Shown here in pieces: positions 29,315 through 38,247 of a stretch of DNA of 64,000 nucleotides; positions within the stretch are counted from its first letter, which is position 1, and each line of letters opens with the position of its first letter. Position numbers and translations under genes: made by a program. Source of the stretch: SG8-41 sp963802355 (GTDB lineage Bacteria; Pseudomonadota; Gammaproteobacteria; Burkholderiales; SG8-41); assembly GCA_963802355.1 (NCBI GenBank), contig CAWDIV010000016.1, positions 248,001-312,000 of the forward strand, read 5' to 3'. Under the pieces are notes generated by a model that saw nothing but the letters and a program-made list of their open reading frames with translations, did no database searches and was not told the origin of the DNA.

Positions 29315-30202
29315 ATGGCTGAGTCCAAGCCCGCTCCCGCGCAGCCAGCGCGCAAGAAGGTCACGATCCCGATGCTCATGGAGAAGATGAAAAAGGGCGA
29401 GCCGATCGTGCAGCTCGCGGTCTACGACTACGAGACAGCGATCGTTGCGGACCGCGTCGGCATCGACATCCTGTGCGTGTCCGATACCGGCGGGATGGTG
29501 CTCTTCGGGCACGAGGACACGACCTCGGTTTCGTTCGAAGAAGTGATGTTCATGGCACAGGCCGTCAAGCGCGGCTCGAAGTACGGGCTGCGCATGGTTG
29601 ACATGCCCTACATGAGCTTTCACCTCTCCGCCCAGCAGGCGGTGGACAATGCAGCCAAGTACGTTTCCCAGGGTGGTGCGGAAGTCATGAAGTGCGAGGG
29701 CAACCGGCATCACGCGAAATACATCGAGTCGATCATCAGGGCGGGCATCCCGGTACAGGGGCATATCGGCATCACGCCGATGCGCATGGCGCAGCTGGGA
29801 GGCTTCTTCGCTCAGGGCAAGACCGCCGATCGCGCCAAGGAACTCGTGGACGACGCCTGGGCGATGGTGGATGCGGGCTGTTTTTCGATCATGTGCGAAG
29901 TGACGACTTCCGAGGTTTGTGAGTATCTCGCCGAGACGCTGCCGGTTCCGGTGGTGAGCCTCGGCGCCGGCAACCGCGCGCACGGTGTGCATATCATCGG
30001 CTCCGACCTGTTCCACCTGTACGAGAAACACACCCCGCGCCATTCGAAGGTCTACGCCGACCTCGTTCCCATCATCGAGAAGGGACTCACCGACTACCGC
30101 GACGACGTCCGCGCGCGCCACTACCCGGGCCCCGAGCACACCGTCTTCATGAAGGAGGACGAGCTCGCGAGCTTCAAGGAAAAGGTGGGTTGGAAGCAAT
30201 AA
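29315..30202 (+). CDS. PanB-family ketopantoate hydroxymethyltransferase-like enzyme
   Basis: 295 residues of the phosphoenolpyruvate-fold PanB family: ITIPMLMEKMKKGEPIVQLAVYDY region, GIDILCVSDTGGMVLFGHEDT, VVDMPYMSF-like segment, MKCEGNRHH (metal and substrate region) and GIPVQGHIGITP. Classical PanB transfers a hydroxymethyl group from methylene-tetrahydrofolate to ketoisovalerate. This one departs in several conserved stretches and its neighbours are GcvT proteins and transporters, not panC, so a role in one-carbon or 2-oxoacid catabolism is as likely as pantothenate synthesis. First gene of a five-gene operon. Confidence 0.75.
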   Translation: MAESKPAPAQPARKKVTIPMLMEKMKKGEPIVQLAVYDYETAIVADRVGIDILCVSDTGGMVLFGHEDTTSVSFEEVMFMAQAVKRGSKYGLRMVDMPYMSFHLSAQQAVDNAAKYVSQGGAEVMKCEGNRHHAKYIESIIRAGIPVQGHIGITPMRMAQLGGFFAQGKTADRAKELVDDAWAMVDAGCFSIMCEVTTSEVCEYLAETLPVPVVSLGAGNRAHGVHIIGSDLFHLYEKHTPRHSKVYADLVPIIEKGLTDYRDDVRARHYPGPEHTVFMKEDELASFKEKVGWKQ

Positions 30203-30224
30203 CCTCATCCGGCGATATATCGGC

Positions 30225-30687
30225 ATGGCGCTCGCGGCTAGCAACGTGACGGTCGCCGAAACCGGCGTACTCGCGCAGGCACGCTTTTTTTCCCGCCTGA
30301 CTCCCGAGCAGCTCGAGCGCGTTGGCGCGCTCGCGAAACGGCGCGCCTTTCCCAGGGATACGCGCATCTACGTGGTCGGCGATCCGGTGAACGATTTCTA
30401 CGTGCTTGCCGACGGCATGGTCCGCTTCACCCTCGGTCTGGGAAAGCGCGAGACTTCCGCCGGCGAGATCATCCGGCGCGGCGACGTATTCGGATGGGCT
30501 CCGCTGGTCGAAGGGCATACGCACCGCATCGCCACCGCATACTGCCTCACCGACAGCGAGGTGCTCGCGATCAACGGTGCGGAGCTCCGCGCCTTGATGG
30601 ATGCCGAACCGACTCTCGGCTATGCGCTCGATGAAGCAGCTCGCGGCGCTGCTGACCAGCGAGCTCGTCGCCTTCGCCGCCGGCTGA
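30225..30687 (+). CDS. Stand-alone cyclic-nucleotide-binding-domain protein, one frameshift
   Basis: About 153 residues of a Crp-like effector domain with no DNA-binding part: FFSRLTPEQLERVGALAKRR, RIYVVGDPVNDFYVLADGMVRF, RRGDVFGWAPLVEG and HRIATAYCLTDSEVLAINGAEL. The cassette has FGWA instead of FGE, so the Glu that grips the cAMP ribose is missing, while the phosphate-binding Arg (RIAT) is kept. An extra base near 30631 must be removed to reach the ending MKQLAALLTSELVAFAAG. It lies 22 bases after the PanB-like gene. It resembles the domain fused to the ABC permease at 36904-38247. Confidence 0.75.
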
Positions 30688-30707
30688 GCCGCGCCGGGCT
30701 GCAGGAG

Positions 30708-31452
30708 TGTCCCGCTGATCTCCTGCTCGCCGCGGTGGCGACGGTGGTCGGGGTATTCATCGGGACGGTTGGGGTAGGCGGCGTGCTGATGGTGTCCTAC
30801 CTCGCGCTCTACGGCGGGCTGAGCATCCACCAGGCCGCGGCGACCTCGCTCTTCACGTTCCTGTTTACCGGGATCCTCGGCACCTGGCTGTTCGGGCGCC
30901 GCGGTTCCATCGAATGGCGCGTCGCGGCGCCCGTGTGCCTCGGGGCTGCAGCGTTCGGTTACGCGGGCGCTGCGGCGGCGGCGGCGATCGATCCGCTGCC
31001 GCTCGCCGTCATCATTTCGCTGGTGATCGTCGGCGCCGGCGTGTACGTTCTCGTGCCGCCACGCACTGCGCAGGTCAACCGCACCGGTGCGCGGCTGGCG
31101 CGAGCAGACGCTCCTGACGAGTATCGGCGTAGTGTCGGGCTTTGGATCCGGGCTTTCCGGGGCAGGCGGGCCGCTGTTTTCCGTTCCGCTCATGGTGATC
31201 CTGCGTTACGCGCCGTTGGCCGCTGTAAGCACCAGTCAGGTCCTGCAGATCATCGCCTCCTGCTCTGGGTCCATCGGCAATTTGCGCTTCGGCACCATAG
31301 ACTTTCGCGTCGCCGCGCTCGTCACGGTGTTCGAACTCGTCGGCGTGCTCGTCGGCGCGCGCATCGCGCACACGGTGAGCGAAACCGCGCTGCGCTGTCT
31401 TGCCGGCGTGCTGTGCGTCGCGACAGGCGGTCTCCTGCTCGGCCCGATCGCT
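30708..31452 (+). CDS. TauE/SafE-family permease, one frameshift
   Basis: Hydrophobic protein of about 250 residues with the two-fold repeat of the TauE/SafE (sulfite exporter) family: VGVFIGTVGVGGVLMVSYLALYGG plus TSLFTFLFTGILGTW in the first half, and VVSGFGSGLSGAGGPLFSVPL plus STSQVLQIIASCSGSIGN in the second. A frame change lies near 31090. The start codon is unclear; AGGAG at 30703 suggests it is close to 30710. The frame runs without a stop into the GcvT domain downstream. A role in exporting sulfite or a sulfonate fits the sulfur genes nearby. Confidence 0.75.
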
Positions 31453-32473
31453 GTGAAGGCACCGAATTCGCACGAGGAGCATCTCGCGACGCGGCGAGCG
31501 GCCGGCCTGTACGATTTCTCCTTCATGGGACAGTGGGAGATCGCCGGCGCCGGAACGCTCGAGTTTCTGCAACGACTACAGACCCGCAACCTCGGACGCA
31601 TCGAGCCCGGGCGTATTGTCTATACCCTCCTGCTGCGCGAGGACGGCTGCGTGTTCATCGACGCGACGGCTTGGCGCCTCGAGACCGACCGGTTCTGGCT
31701 CTTCACTGGACGGCGCAGCGATTCCGCGTGGATCGGCGACTGCGCGAAGGGCCGGTGCACGCCCGTGGATCGCTCGGGCGAGCATGCAGTCATCGCCCTC
31801 CAGGGTCCCGCGAGCGGCACCATTCTCGGCGACCTGGTCGGATTGGACTTCGTTCGCGCCCTGCGCTACTTCCGCTTCGCTCCCGCGTTGGTGGGAGGTC
31901 GGCGCACGGTGATCGGCCGGCTCGGGTTCAGCGGCGAGCTGGGCTACGAGCTGATCGCACCTGCCGGGGAGGGTGACAGGCTCCGCCAGGCCGTGCTCGA
32001 AGCGGGGAGGGCGCATGGCATACGCGAATGCGGATTCGAGGCCGCGGACAGTCTGCGCATCGAATCGGGGTACGTGATCTTCGGGCGTGAGATCGACGGT
32101 AGTTCGGATCCGTTCGAGCTTGACCTCGCGCGACTGGTCGAATTCGATGCGCGGGACTTCATCGGGGCGCCCGCCTTGCGGGCAAAACGTCTGGCTGAGG
32201 CCCGCACGCATTCTTCGCGGCCTCGAGATCGCCGCCCGCCCGCCGCTGCCGCGCATGCCGGACGGACCGCCGCTCGCTTGCATCACCAGCGAAAGTTACT
32301 CACCTCTGCTCCGCCGGGCAATCGGTCTCGGCTTCGTGGACCGCGAAGCGTCACAGCCGGGCATGCTCGCGAGCCTGCGGGACGGGCGGCTCGCGCGGGT
32401 CGCGCGGCTGCCTTTCTACGATCCGGGCCGGCATCTGCCGCGCCGTGCCGTTGAGCACCCATCGGATTCGTGA
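31453..32473 (+). CDS. GcvT-like aminomethyltransferase domain protein, one frameshift
   Basis: The sequence from EEHLATRRAAGLYDFSFMGQWEI through ALQGPASGTIL, IGRLGFSGELGYELIAP, CGFEAADSLRIESGYVIFGREID and, after a shift near 32200, ILRGLEIAARPPL and ITSESYSPLLRRAIGLGFVD, is the GcvT/DmdA fold, which moves one-carbon units to tetrahydrofolate. The first 40 or so residues of typical GcvT proteins are missing, and the frame is continuous with the upstream TauE; GTG 31453 is a possible internal start. Neighbouring GcvT-GcvH gene supports a demethylation role. Confidence 0.75.
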
Positions 32474-32514
32474 TATCCATCGCCATGCCGGTCAGATAGG
32501 GGAATCCGCACGCC

Positions 32515-34070
32515 ATGAAACACACTCCTTTGTACGAGCAGCACCTCCGAGACGCGTCAACGGTGATCAACCTCAAGGGGTTCGCGCGCGCCATGCATTA
32601 CAGCGGCCACGCGGCGGAGCATCGGGCGGTGCGCGAGCGTGCCAGCCTGTGCGACGTGTCGCACATGGGCGAGCTCGAATTCAGGGGTCCGGACGCGCTG
32701 CCGCTGGTGCAGAAGGTGATCGCCAACGATGCCGGCCGGCTCGCGGTCGGCCAAGCCCTGTACTCGGTGATGTGCGATGAGCGCGGCATGGTCATCGACG
32801 ATCTGGTCTGCTATCGGCTGGCCGCCGATCACTTCGTGTGGGTGGTCAACGTCACCAAGACGGACGAGGACTATCAGTGGGTGCTCAAGCATGCGCGCGG
32901 GATGAACGTGACGGTGAGCAACATCTCGACCGACACGGCGCTCCTCGCATTGCAGGGGCCGGAATCGAGGGAGGTGCTTGCAGCGCATCGCGCAGGCGGA
33001 CCTTTCGCCTCTAAAGTACTACTGGTTCACCCAGACGAAGATCCACACCGCGCACGCCGAAGTTCCCGTGCATCATTGCGCGGACCGGATACACCGGCGA
33101 GCGCGGCTACGAAATCATGGTCGCTCGCGAACTGGCGCCCCGGGTCTGGGACGAAGTCCTGGTGTCGGGCCGGCCGCTCGGCGTCGTGCCGCATGGCGTG
33201 GCGGCGCGCGAAAGTCTGAGAACGGAGGCCGGCTACCTGCTGAACGGCAACGACATGGATGCGCAGACCAACCCCTTCGAGGCGGGACTCGAGTGGGTGG
33301 TCAAGCTATCGAAAGACTTTATCGGACGCGACGCACTCGCGCGCATCAAGTCGAACGGGGTAGCGCGCAAGCTCGTGGGCCTCGAAGTGCAAGGGCCCCA
33401 TACGGTGCGAAACGGCTATCCGATCATGCGGAACGGTCGGGAGGTCGGACAGGTCACGAGCGGCCCGCTGTCGGCGGGCATCGCCGGGCGCAATCTGGGG
33501 CTCGGATATGTCTCATCCGAGCACGCGCGGGTCGGCACCGAGCTGGAAATCGAGATCCGGGGTAGAAAAGCCGGGGCGCGTATCGTGCCTATCCCCTTCG
33601 CGCCACGCCGGGTCAAGGACGAGCCCACCGTCAGTACGTATTCGCCGTACCACTTGCGCTACAACGAATCGCACGTTTGGGCGCGCGTCGATGATGGCGC
33701 AGCGGGGAATGTCGTGACCATCGGGGTCTCGGACTTCTGCCAGCGCAGCCTGGGCGACATCTTATGCGTCGATTTGCCTAAAGTGGGACACCAGGTAGCG
33801 AGAGGGGCCTCCCTGGGCTGGTGCGACAGCTACCGCAAGCCCTATGAGATCGTGGCTCCTGTCGCCGGCGTGGTGGTCGAGGTGAACGAAACCCTGATGC
33901 AGCATCCCGCGCGCATCAATGCCTACCCGTATGCGCGGGAGGGCCTACTCAAGCTGCGCGCGGGCACGCCTGGTGAATTCGAGAGTTTGATGCGCTTCGA
34001 GGACTACGCGGAACTCGTCCGGCGGCTGCGGTGCTACGACGAATGGTCCAGGGATCGGCGAGTGACCTAG
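32515..34070 (+). CDS. GcvT-GcvH fusion protein, two frameshifts
   Basis: N-terminal GcvT domain (MKHTPLYEQHLRDASTVINL, LCDVSHMGELEFRGPDAL, ALQGPESREVL, then in shifted frames ARTGYTGERGYEIM and GYLLNGNDMDAQTNPFEAGL, and VTSGPLSAGIAGRNLGLGYV). It is followed from about residue 385 by a GcvH-like domain: SHVWARVDDG, IGVSDFCQRSLGDILCVDLP, APVAGVVVEVNETL. In GcvH the lipoylated Lys sits in ESVKAASDIYAP; here the aligned stretch is DSYRKPYEIVAP, so that position is Arg with Lys one residue later. Frame changes near 32975 and 33075. Last gene of the plus-strand operon. Confidence 0.82.
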
Positions 34071-34089
34071 GACCGGCCAGCCGCGCCTG

Positions 34090-34281
34090 TCATGACCGGA
34101 ACCCGGCGACGATGAAAAGCAGCATGCTGGCTCCCATCGCGGTGTAGCCGGCAAGGTTGAGCGCGCGCCCCGTCTTCTCGCCGATATAGCCGCGGACCTG
34201 AAGAAACGACGCGGCGCCGGACAACAGCGCGCCGAGCACGGCCAGACCAATGACGGCCGGCCGAGTGAGCAGCAGGTCCAT
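34090..34281 (-). CDS. Small two-span membrane protein
   Basis: 63 residues with two hydrophobic stretches (VIGLAVLGALLSGAASFL and GYTAMGASMLLFIVAGF) separated by a charged turn RGYIGEKTGRAL. It lies 13 bases after the ABC ATPase gene on the same strand and ends the minus-strand operon. No family recognised; it might assist the transporter. Confidence 0.6.
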   Translation of the reverse strand: MDLLLTRPAVIGLAVLGALLSGAASFLQVRGYIGEKTGRALNLAGYTAMGASMLLFIVAGFRS

Positions 34282-34293
34282 ACGGGCGGCCGG

Positions 34294-35166
34294 CTAAGTG
34301 CGGATCGCGCGCTTGAGGTAGGCCTGCACGAAATCGGCGGCGGCCTTCGAGCCGCGCGAGAACGAGCGCATCGCCTCGGTATGCAGGATGGACAGCGCCT
34401 GCTTCTTGATGTCGTTGGCGCGGTCGCTTTCGACGAGATCGGCGAGCCTGCGTGGCCGCGGCAGGTCGACGTCGATCACCGCGCGCACCTGCGTCGGAAT
34501 GTTGGACATGACGAGCATGCGGTCGGCGAGGAACACCGCCTCGTCGATGTCGGTGGTGACGAAGAAGTTGGTGCGCCGGTTCTCCTCGTACAGGCGCGCG
34601 TAGTACTCCCACATCAGCTCCTTGGTCATCGCGTCGAGGCCGCGAAACGGCTCGTCGAGGATCATCACCTTCGGGTTGTTGATCATGGCGCGCGCGAGCT
34701 CGGCGCGGCGCTGCATGCCGCCCGAGAGCTGGCCCGGATACTTGTCGCGGAAATCCTGTAGGCCAACCTTGGCGAGCAGGAACTCGCCGAAATCGACCGC
34801 TTCCTTCGTCAGCTCGCCGCGCGCGCGCGGGCCGTAGAGGATGTTGTCCCAGGTGGTCATCCACGGAAACAGCGCCGTTTCCTGGAACACCACCAGCCGC
34901 TCGCGGTCGGGGCCGGTGATGGGCGCGCGGTCGATCCTCACCGTGCCCTGCGTCGGCTGCTCGAAGCCTGCGAGCAGGCGGATCAGGGTGCTCTTGCCGC
35001 AGCCGGAGGGTCCCACCATGACCGTCAGCTTCGAGCGCTCGATGGTGAACGAGCAGTCGTGCACCACCTCCTTGCGGAAATGGGTCGCCCCGTACGACTT
35101 GCTCACTCCCTGGAGCGAGATCTCGCCGGGGACGATCGCTGGGCGCGCGACGGCGGCTTCGCTCAT
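34294..35166 (-). CDS. SsuB/TauB-type ABC transporter ATPase
   Basis: 290 residues: GPSGCGKSTLIRLLAG (Walker A), VVFQETALFPW (Q-loop), LSGGMQRRAELARAM (signature), VMILDEPFRGLD (Walker B), VTTDIDEAVFLADR (H-loop region, with Asp-Ile-Asp where His-Asp-x-x-E is usual; the switch His is replaced by Thr-Asp). It belongs to the nitrate/sulfonate/taurine importer class. The gene overlaps the upstream permease gene by 4 bases (ATGA), implying translational coupling. Confidence 0.93.
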   Translation of the reverse strand: MSEAAVARPAIVPGEISLQGVSKSYGATHFRKEVVHDCSFTIERSKLTVMVGPSGCGKSTLIRLLAGFEQPTQGTVRIDRAPITGPDRERLVVFQETALFPWMTTWDNILYGPRARGELTKEAVDFGEFLLAKVGLQDFRDKYPGQLSGGMQRRAELARAMINNPKVMILDEPFRGLDAMTKELMWEYYARLYEENRRTNFFVTTDIDEAVFLADRMLVMSNIPTQVRAVIDVDLPRPRRLADLVESDRANDIKKQALSILHTEAMRSFSRGSKAAADFVQAYLKRAIRT

Positions 35167-36026
35167 CTGGCTTTCAGCCACGGCGTCACGTAGCGCCCGC
35201 CCCAGCGCAGCAGCTCGCTCGAGACGAAACCGGCGATGCCGATCGAGATCATGCCGACCACGATCTGCTCGTAGGAGCCTCCGACATAGGAGTTCCAGAT
35301 GAAGAAGCCCAGCCCGCCGCCGGTGCCGGCCTGCTGGCTGCCGCCGCCGGAGATCATCTCCGCGGCCACCACCACTTCCCAGGTGATGCCCATGCCGACC
35401 GCCGAGCCGACCACGATCGACGGCAGGGTGCCCGGCAGAATCACGCGTCTGAAGATGTCCCAGTTCGACGAGCCCATCGATTGCGCGGCCTGGAAGTAGC
35501 GCACGTCGATCGAACGCGCGCCGCCCAGCACGTTGATGACGATGGTGTAAAAGGCGCCGAGGAAGGTGATGAAGATGATCGCCGATTCCTGCGTCGGCCA
35601 GAAGATGATCGAGGCCGGAACCCAGGCGAGCGGCGGGATCGGCCGCAGCACCTCGAACACCGGGAATGCGACGCCGTGCGCGGCGCGGCTGACGGCGAGC
35701 ATCAGGCCGAACGGGATGCCGATCAGCATCGCCGCGATGAAGCCTCCCGTGACGCGGAAAAAGCTCATGTACCAACTCTGCCAATAGCCCTGCTGGCCGA
35801 GCACCGCGACCCAGGCCTTGAGCACCGCCGAGGGCGCGGGCACGGCACCGATCCAGGGCAGGTAGTCCTTCTTGAAGCCCATCGCGCCGAGGAATTCCTT
35901 GAATGGCGCGAAGAACTCGGGCGCCATCCATTGCTTGGAGCGCGAGCCGATCTCCCACAGGATGATGAACACCGCGATCGAGGCCGCGCCGCGCCAGAAC
36001 ACCGGATTCGAGAGCATTTTCCGCAA
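35163..36026 (-). CDS. SsuC/TauC-type ABC transporter permease
   Basis: 287 residues with six hydrophobic segments and the binding-protein-dependent permease signature: GIPFGLMLAVSRAAHG, FEVLRPIPPLAWVPASIIFW, QAAQSMGSSNWDIFRRVILPGTLPSI (EAA loop) and a C-terminal SSELLRWGGRYVTPW. Complete, in frame. Paired with the ATPase at 34294 in a transporter that shares the operon with a second permease/ATPase pair. Confidence 0.93.
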   Translation of the reverse strand: MRKMLSNPVFWRGAASIAVFIILWEIGSRSKQWMAPEFFAPFKEFLGAMGFKKDYLPWIGAVPAPSAVLKAWVAVLGQQGYWQSWYMSFFRVTGGFIAAMLIGIPFGLMLAVSRAAHGVAFPVFEVLRPIPPLAWVPASIIFWPTQESAIIFITFLGAFYTIVINVLGGARSIDVRYFQAAQSMGSSNWDIFRRVILPGTLPSIVVGSAVGMGITWEVVVAAEMISGGGSQQAGTGGGLGFFIWNSYVGGSYEQIVVGMISIGIAGFVSSELLRWGGRYVTPWLKAR

Positions 36027-36030
36027 CGCG

Positions 36031-36900
36031 CTACCCCTCCTTTTCGCCGGCCTGGAAGGCCTTGAGCGCTTCCTCGTGCACCGCCTCGTTGGTCTCCTCG
36101 ATCAGCTCGCGAAAGCGCTTCGAGGTCAGCACGCCGTAGTCGCGCGGGTGCGGGATGTCGACGTTCAGGACCTTCTTCGGCTTGCAGGGCCGCGTGGTCA
36201 TGATCGCGACGCGGTGGCCGAGGAAGATCGCCTCTTCCAGGTCATGGGTGATGAAGAAGATCGTCACCTTGTTCTTGTAGTAGATCTCGAGCAGCGCCTC
36301 GTGCATCACGCTCTTGGTGAGCGAGTCAAGCGCGCGGTAGGGCTCGTCGAGCAGCAGCGCCTTCGGGTCGTTCATCAGCGCGCGCACGATCTCGACGCGC
36401 CGGCGCATTCCGGAGGACACCTCGCCGGGGTAGTTGTGCTCGACGCCCGACAGCCCGGCGTCGGAGAGCATCGCGCGGCCCTTGTCGAGCGCGTCCTTGC
36501 GCGCGAGCTTGCCCTGCACCACCGGACCAAAGATCACGTTCTCGAGATTGCTCTTCCAGGGGAAGAGGGCCCCGTTCTGGAACACCACGATGCGGTCCGG
36601 CCCCGGCGTCGATTTGGGCTGCGCGGTCGAGCACAGCACCTCGCCGTCCATGACGATGCGGCCGGAGGTGATCTCGTGGAAGCCAGCGATGGCATTGAGC
36701 AGCGTGGTCTTGCCGCAGCCCGAGGGCCCGACGATCATGCAGATCTCGCCCGGCTCGATCTCCAGCGTGCAATGGTCGACCGCCATGACTGCCGCGCCCT
36801 GCGGGTCGTAGATCTTGACCACGTCCTCGATCAGGATGTGCCCGCGGGTCGAGCCGCTCGGTGGCCGTCCCATATGGCTCGCGCCGGCGCTCTGGTCCAT
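36031..36900 (-). CDS. SsuB/TauB-type ABC transporter ATPase (second)
   Basis: 289 residues: GPSGCGKTTLLNAIAGF, VVFQNGALFPW, VSSGMRRRVEIVRAL (signature altered from LSGGQ to SSGMR), ALLLDEPYRALD, FFITHDLEEAIFLGHR (switch His present). Unlike its sister at 34294 it keeps the switch His but has a weak signature motif. If the two form a heterodimer, the two ATP sites would be unequal. Lies 3 bases downstream of the fused permease gene. Confidence 0.92.
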   Translation of the reverse strand: MDQSAGASHMGRPPSGSTRGHILIEDVVKIYDPQGAAVMAVDHCTLEIEPGEICMIVGPSGCGKTTLLNAIAGFHEITSGRIVMDGEVLCSTAQPKSTPGPDRIVVFQNGALFPWKSNLENVIFGPVVQGKLARKDALDKGRAMLSDAGLSGVEHNYPGEVSSGMRRRVEIVRALMNDPKALLLDEPYRALDSLTKSVMHEALLEIYYKNKVTIFFITHDLEEAIFLGHRVAIMTTRPCKPKKVLNVDIPHPRDYGVLTSKRFRELIEETNEAVHEEALKAFQAGEKEG

Positions 36901-36903
36901 CGG

Positions 36904-38247
36904 CTAGCGTTCCCCCGACAGCGCGAGCTCGCGCACGCGCCATTCCATCAGGTAGTCGCCCGCGATGCGCACCAGCGCGCTGGTGACATAGCCTACGATG
37001 CCGAGCGTCACCATGCCGATGATGATCGTCGGGTACCGGACCATCATGTAGGAGGTATTGATGACGTAGCCGAGGCCGTACTGCCCGGAAACCATCTCGG
37101 CCGCCACCAATGAGAACCACGACACGCCGATCGAAATCTGCAGGCCCGTGAAGATGAAGGGGAGCGCGCCCGGGATGACCACGTGCCGGAACACCTGCCA
37201 CTGGTTTGCGCCGAGACAGTTGGCGGCGCGGACGTAGGACTCGTCGATCGACTCGACGCCGAGCATCGTGTTCAGCGCGGTGGCGAAGAACGAGGCGAGG
37301 AAGGCGAGATACACGACTGCCGATTCGGTGGCGATGAACATGACGATGGCGAGCGGCACCCAGGCAAGAATCGGGATCGGCCGCAGCGTCTCGAACACCG
37401 GGAACACGTACTGCTTGAATTTTCTCGACCAGCCGAGCAGCAGCCCGACCGGCACGCCGAGCAGTGTGGCGAGGAAGAACGCCTGCGTCACCCGCCACAC
37501 TGAGACCGCGATGTGCTTGTAGTACTCCTCGGTGTAGAGCGACAGGCCGTAGGTCGGGTTGGGCGAGAGCCACTCCTTGACCACCGATGTGAGACCCGGC
37601 ATCTCGCGGAAGCGCGGCAGCTTCCATACCTCGACCGCGAGGTACCAGAAGCCCAGGAACAGCGCGAAGCCGATGACCATGAGGTACGGCCGCGGGCTCG
37701 TCAGCCACAGCGAAGCCCGGTACATCGTCAGGCTGACGCTCGACATCTCCTCGGTGAGCGGCCCCGACAGCCGCCGTACCTGGGCGAGGAGCGCGGGCAC
37801 CGTGAACTCGCGCTGGATCATGGTCGCGAAGCGCTCCATGACGCGTGCGCCTTCGAGCGGCTCGGACTCGAGCAGCCCGACCAGGGCCTCGGTGTCGAGG
37901 CGCAGCACCTCGGTCGGCTCGATCGCCGTCACCGTTGCGAGGCGCTTCATCTGACCGAGGAGCAGGCCGGCCCATCCGAACACGCCGCCGCGGGTGATGC
38001 GTTTGAGCGCCTCGCGCGCGCCAACCTCGGGCTTGAAAACGTGCTCGACACGGCCCGATACCACGACGAAGATGTCGCCGGCGACGTCGTCGGCGCTGTA
38101 AATGCGCGCGCCTGCCGCATGGCGCTCCCGCCGCGCGATCGCCGCAATACGCTGCAACAACGCCTCGGGGGCGTCTGCGAAGGGCGTTGTTTCGCGCAGG
38201 ACGGCGACCGAGTCGTCGGCCGAGCCAACTCCCAGAGCCGCCTCCAT
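36904..38247 (-). CDS. ABC permease with N-terminal cyclic-nucleotide-binding domain
   Basis: 447 residues. Residues 12-150 are a Crp-like effector domain (PFADAPEALLQRIAAIARRE, RIYSADDVAGDIFVVVSGRVEHVF, RGGVFGWAGLLLGQMKRLATV, EVLRLDTEALVGLLESEP). From about 190 follows an SsuC-type permease (WLTSPRPYLMVIGFALFLGF, FETLRPIPILAWVPLAIVMF, RAANCLGANQWQVFRHVVIPGALP). The ATG at 38247 overlaps the binding-protein stop by one base (TGATG), and no stop or start interrupts the join. The domain probably faces the cytoplasm and could gate uptake; Glu of the cAMP pocket is absent (FGWA). Confidence 0.9.
   Translation of the reverse strand: MEAALGVGSADDSVAVLRETTPFADAPEALLQRIAAIARRERHAAGARIYSADDVAGDIFVVVSGRVEHVFKPEVGAREALKRITRGGVFGWAGLLLGQMKRLATVTAIEPTEVLRLDTEALVGLLESEPLEGARVMERFATMIQREFTVPALLAQVRRLSGPLTEEMSSVSLTMYRASLWLTSPRPYLMVIGFALFLGFWYLAVEVWKLPRFREMPGLTSVVKEWLSPNPTYGLSLYTEEYYKHIAVSVWRVTQAFFLATLLGVPVGLLLGWSRKFKQYVFPVFETLRPIPILAWVPLAIVMFIATESAVVYLAFLASFFATALNTMLGVESIDESYVRAANCLGANQWQVFRHVVIPGALPFIFTGLQISIGVSWFSLVAAEMVSGQYGLGYVINTSYMMVRYPTIIIGMVTLGIVGYVTSALVRIAGDYLMEWRVRELALSGER

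Noticed and set aside
29315..30202. Pantothenate synthesis gene panB as a firm call
   Set aside because: The family is right, but panC is absent and the operon is filled with GcvT and transport genes, so I name only the family.
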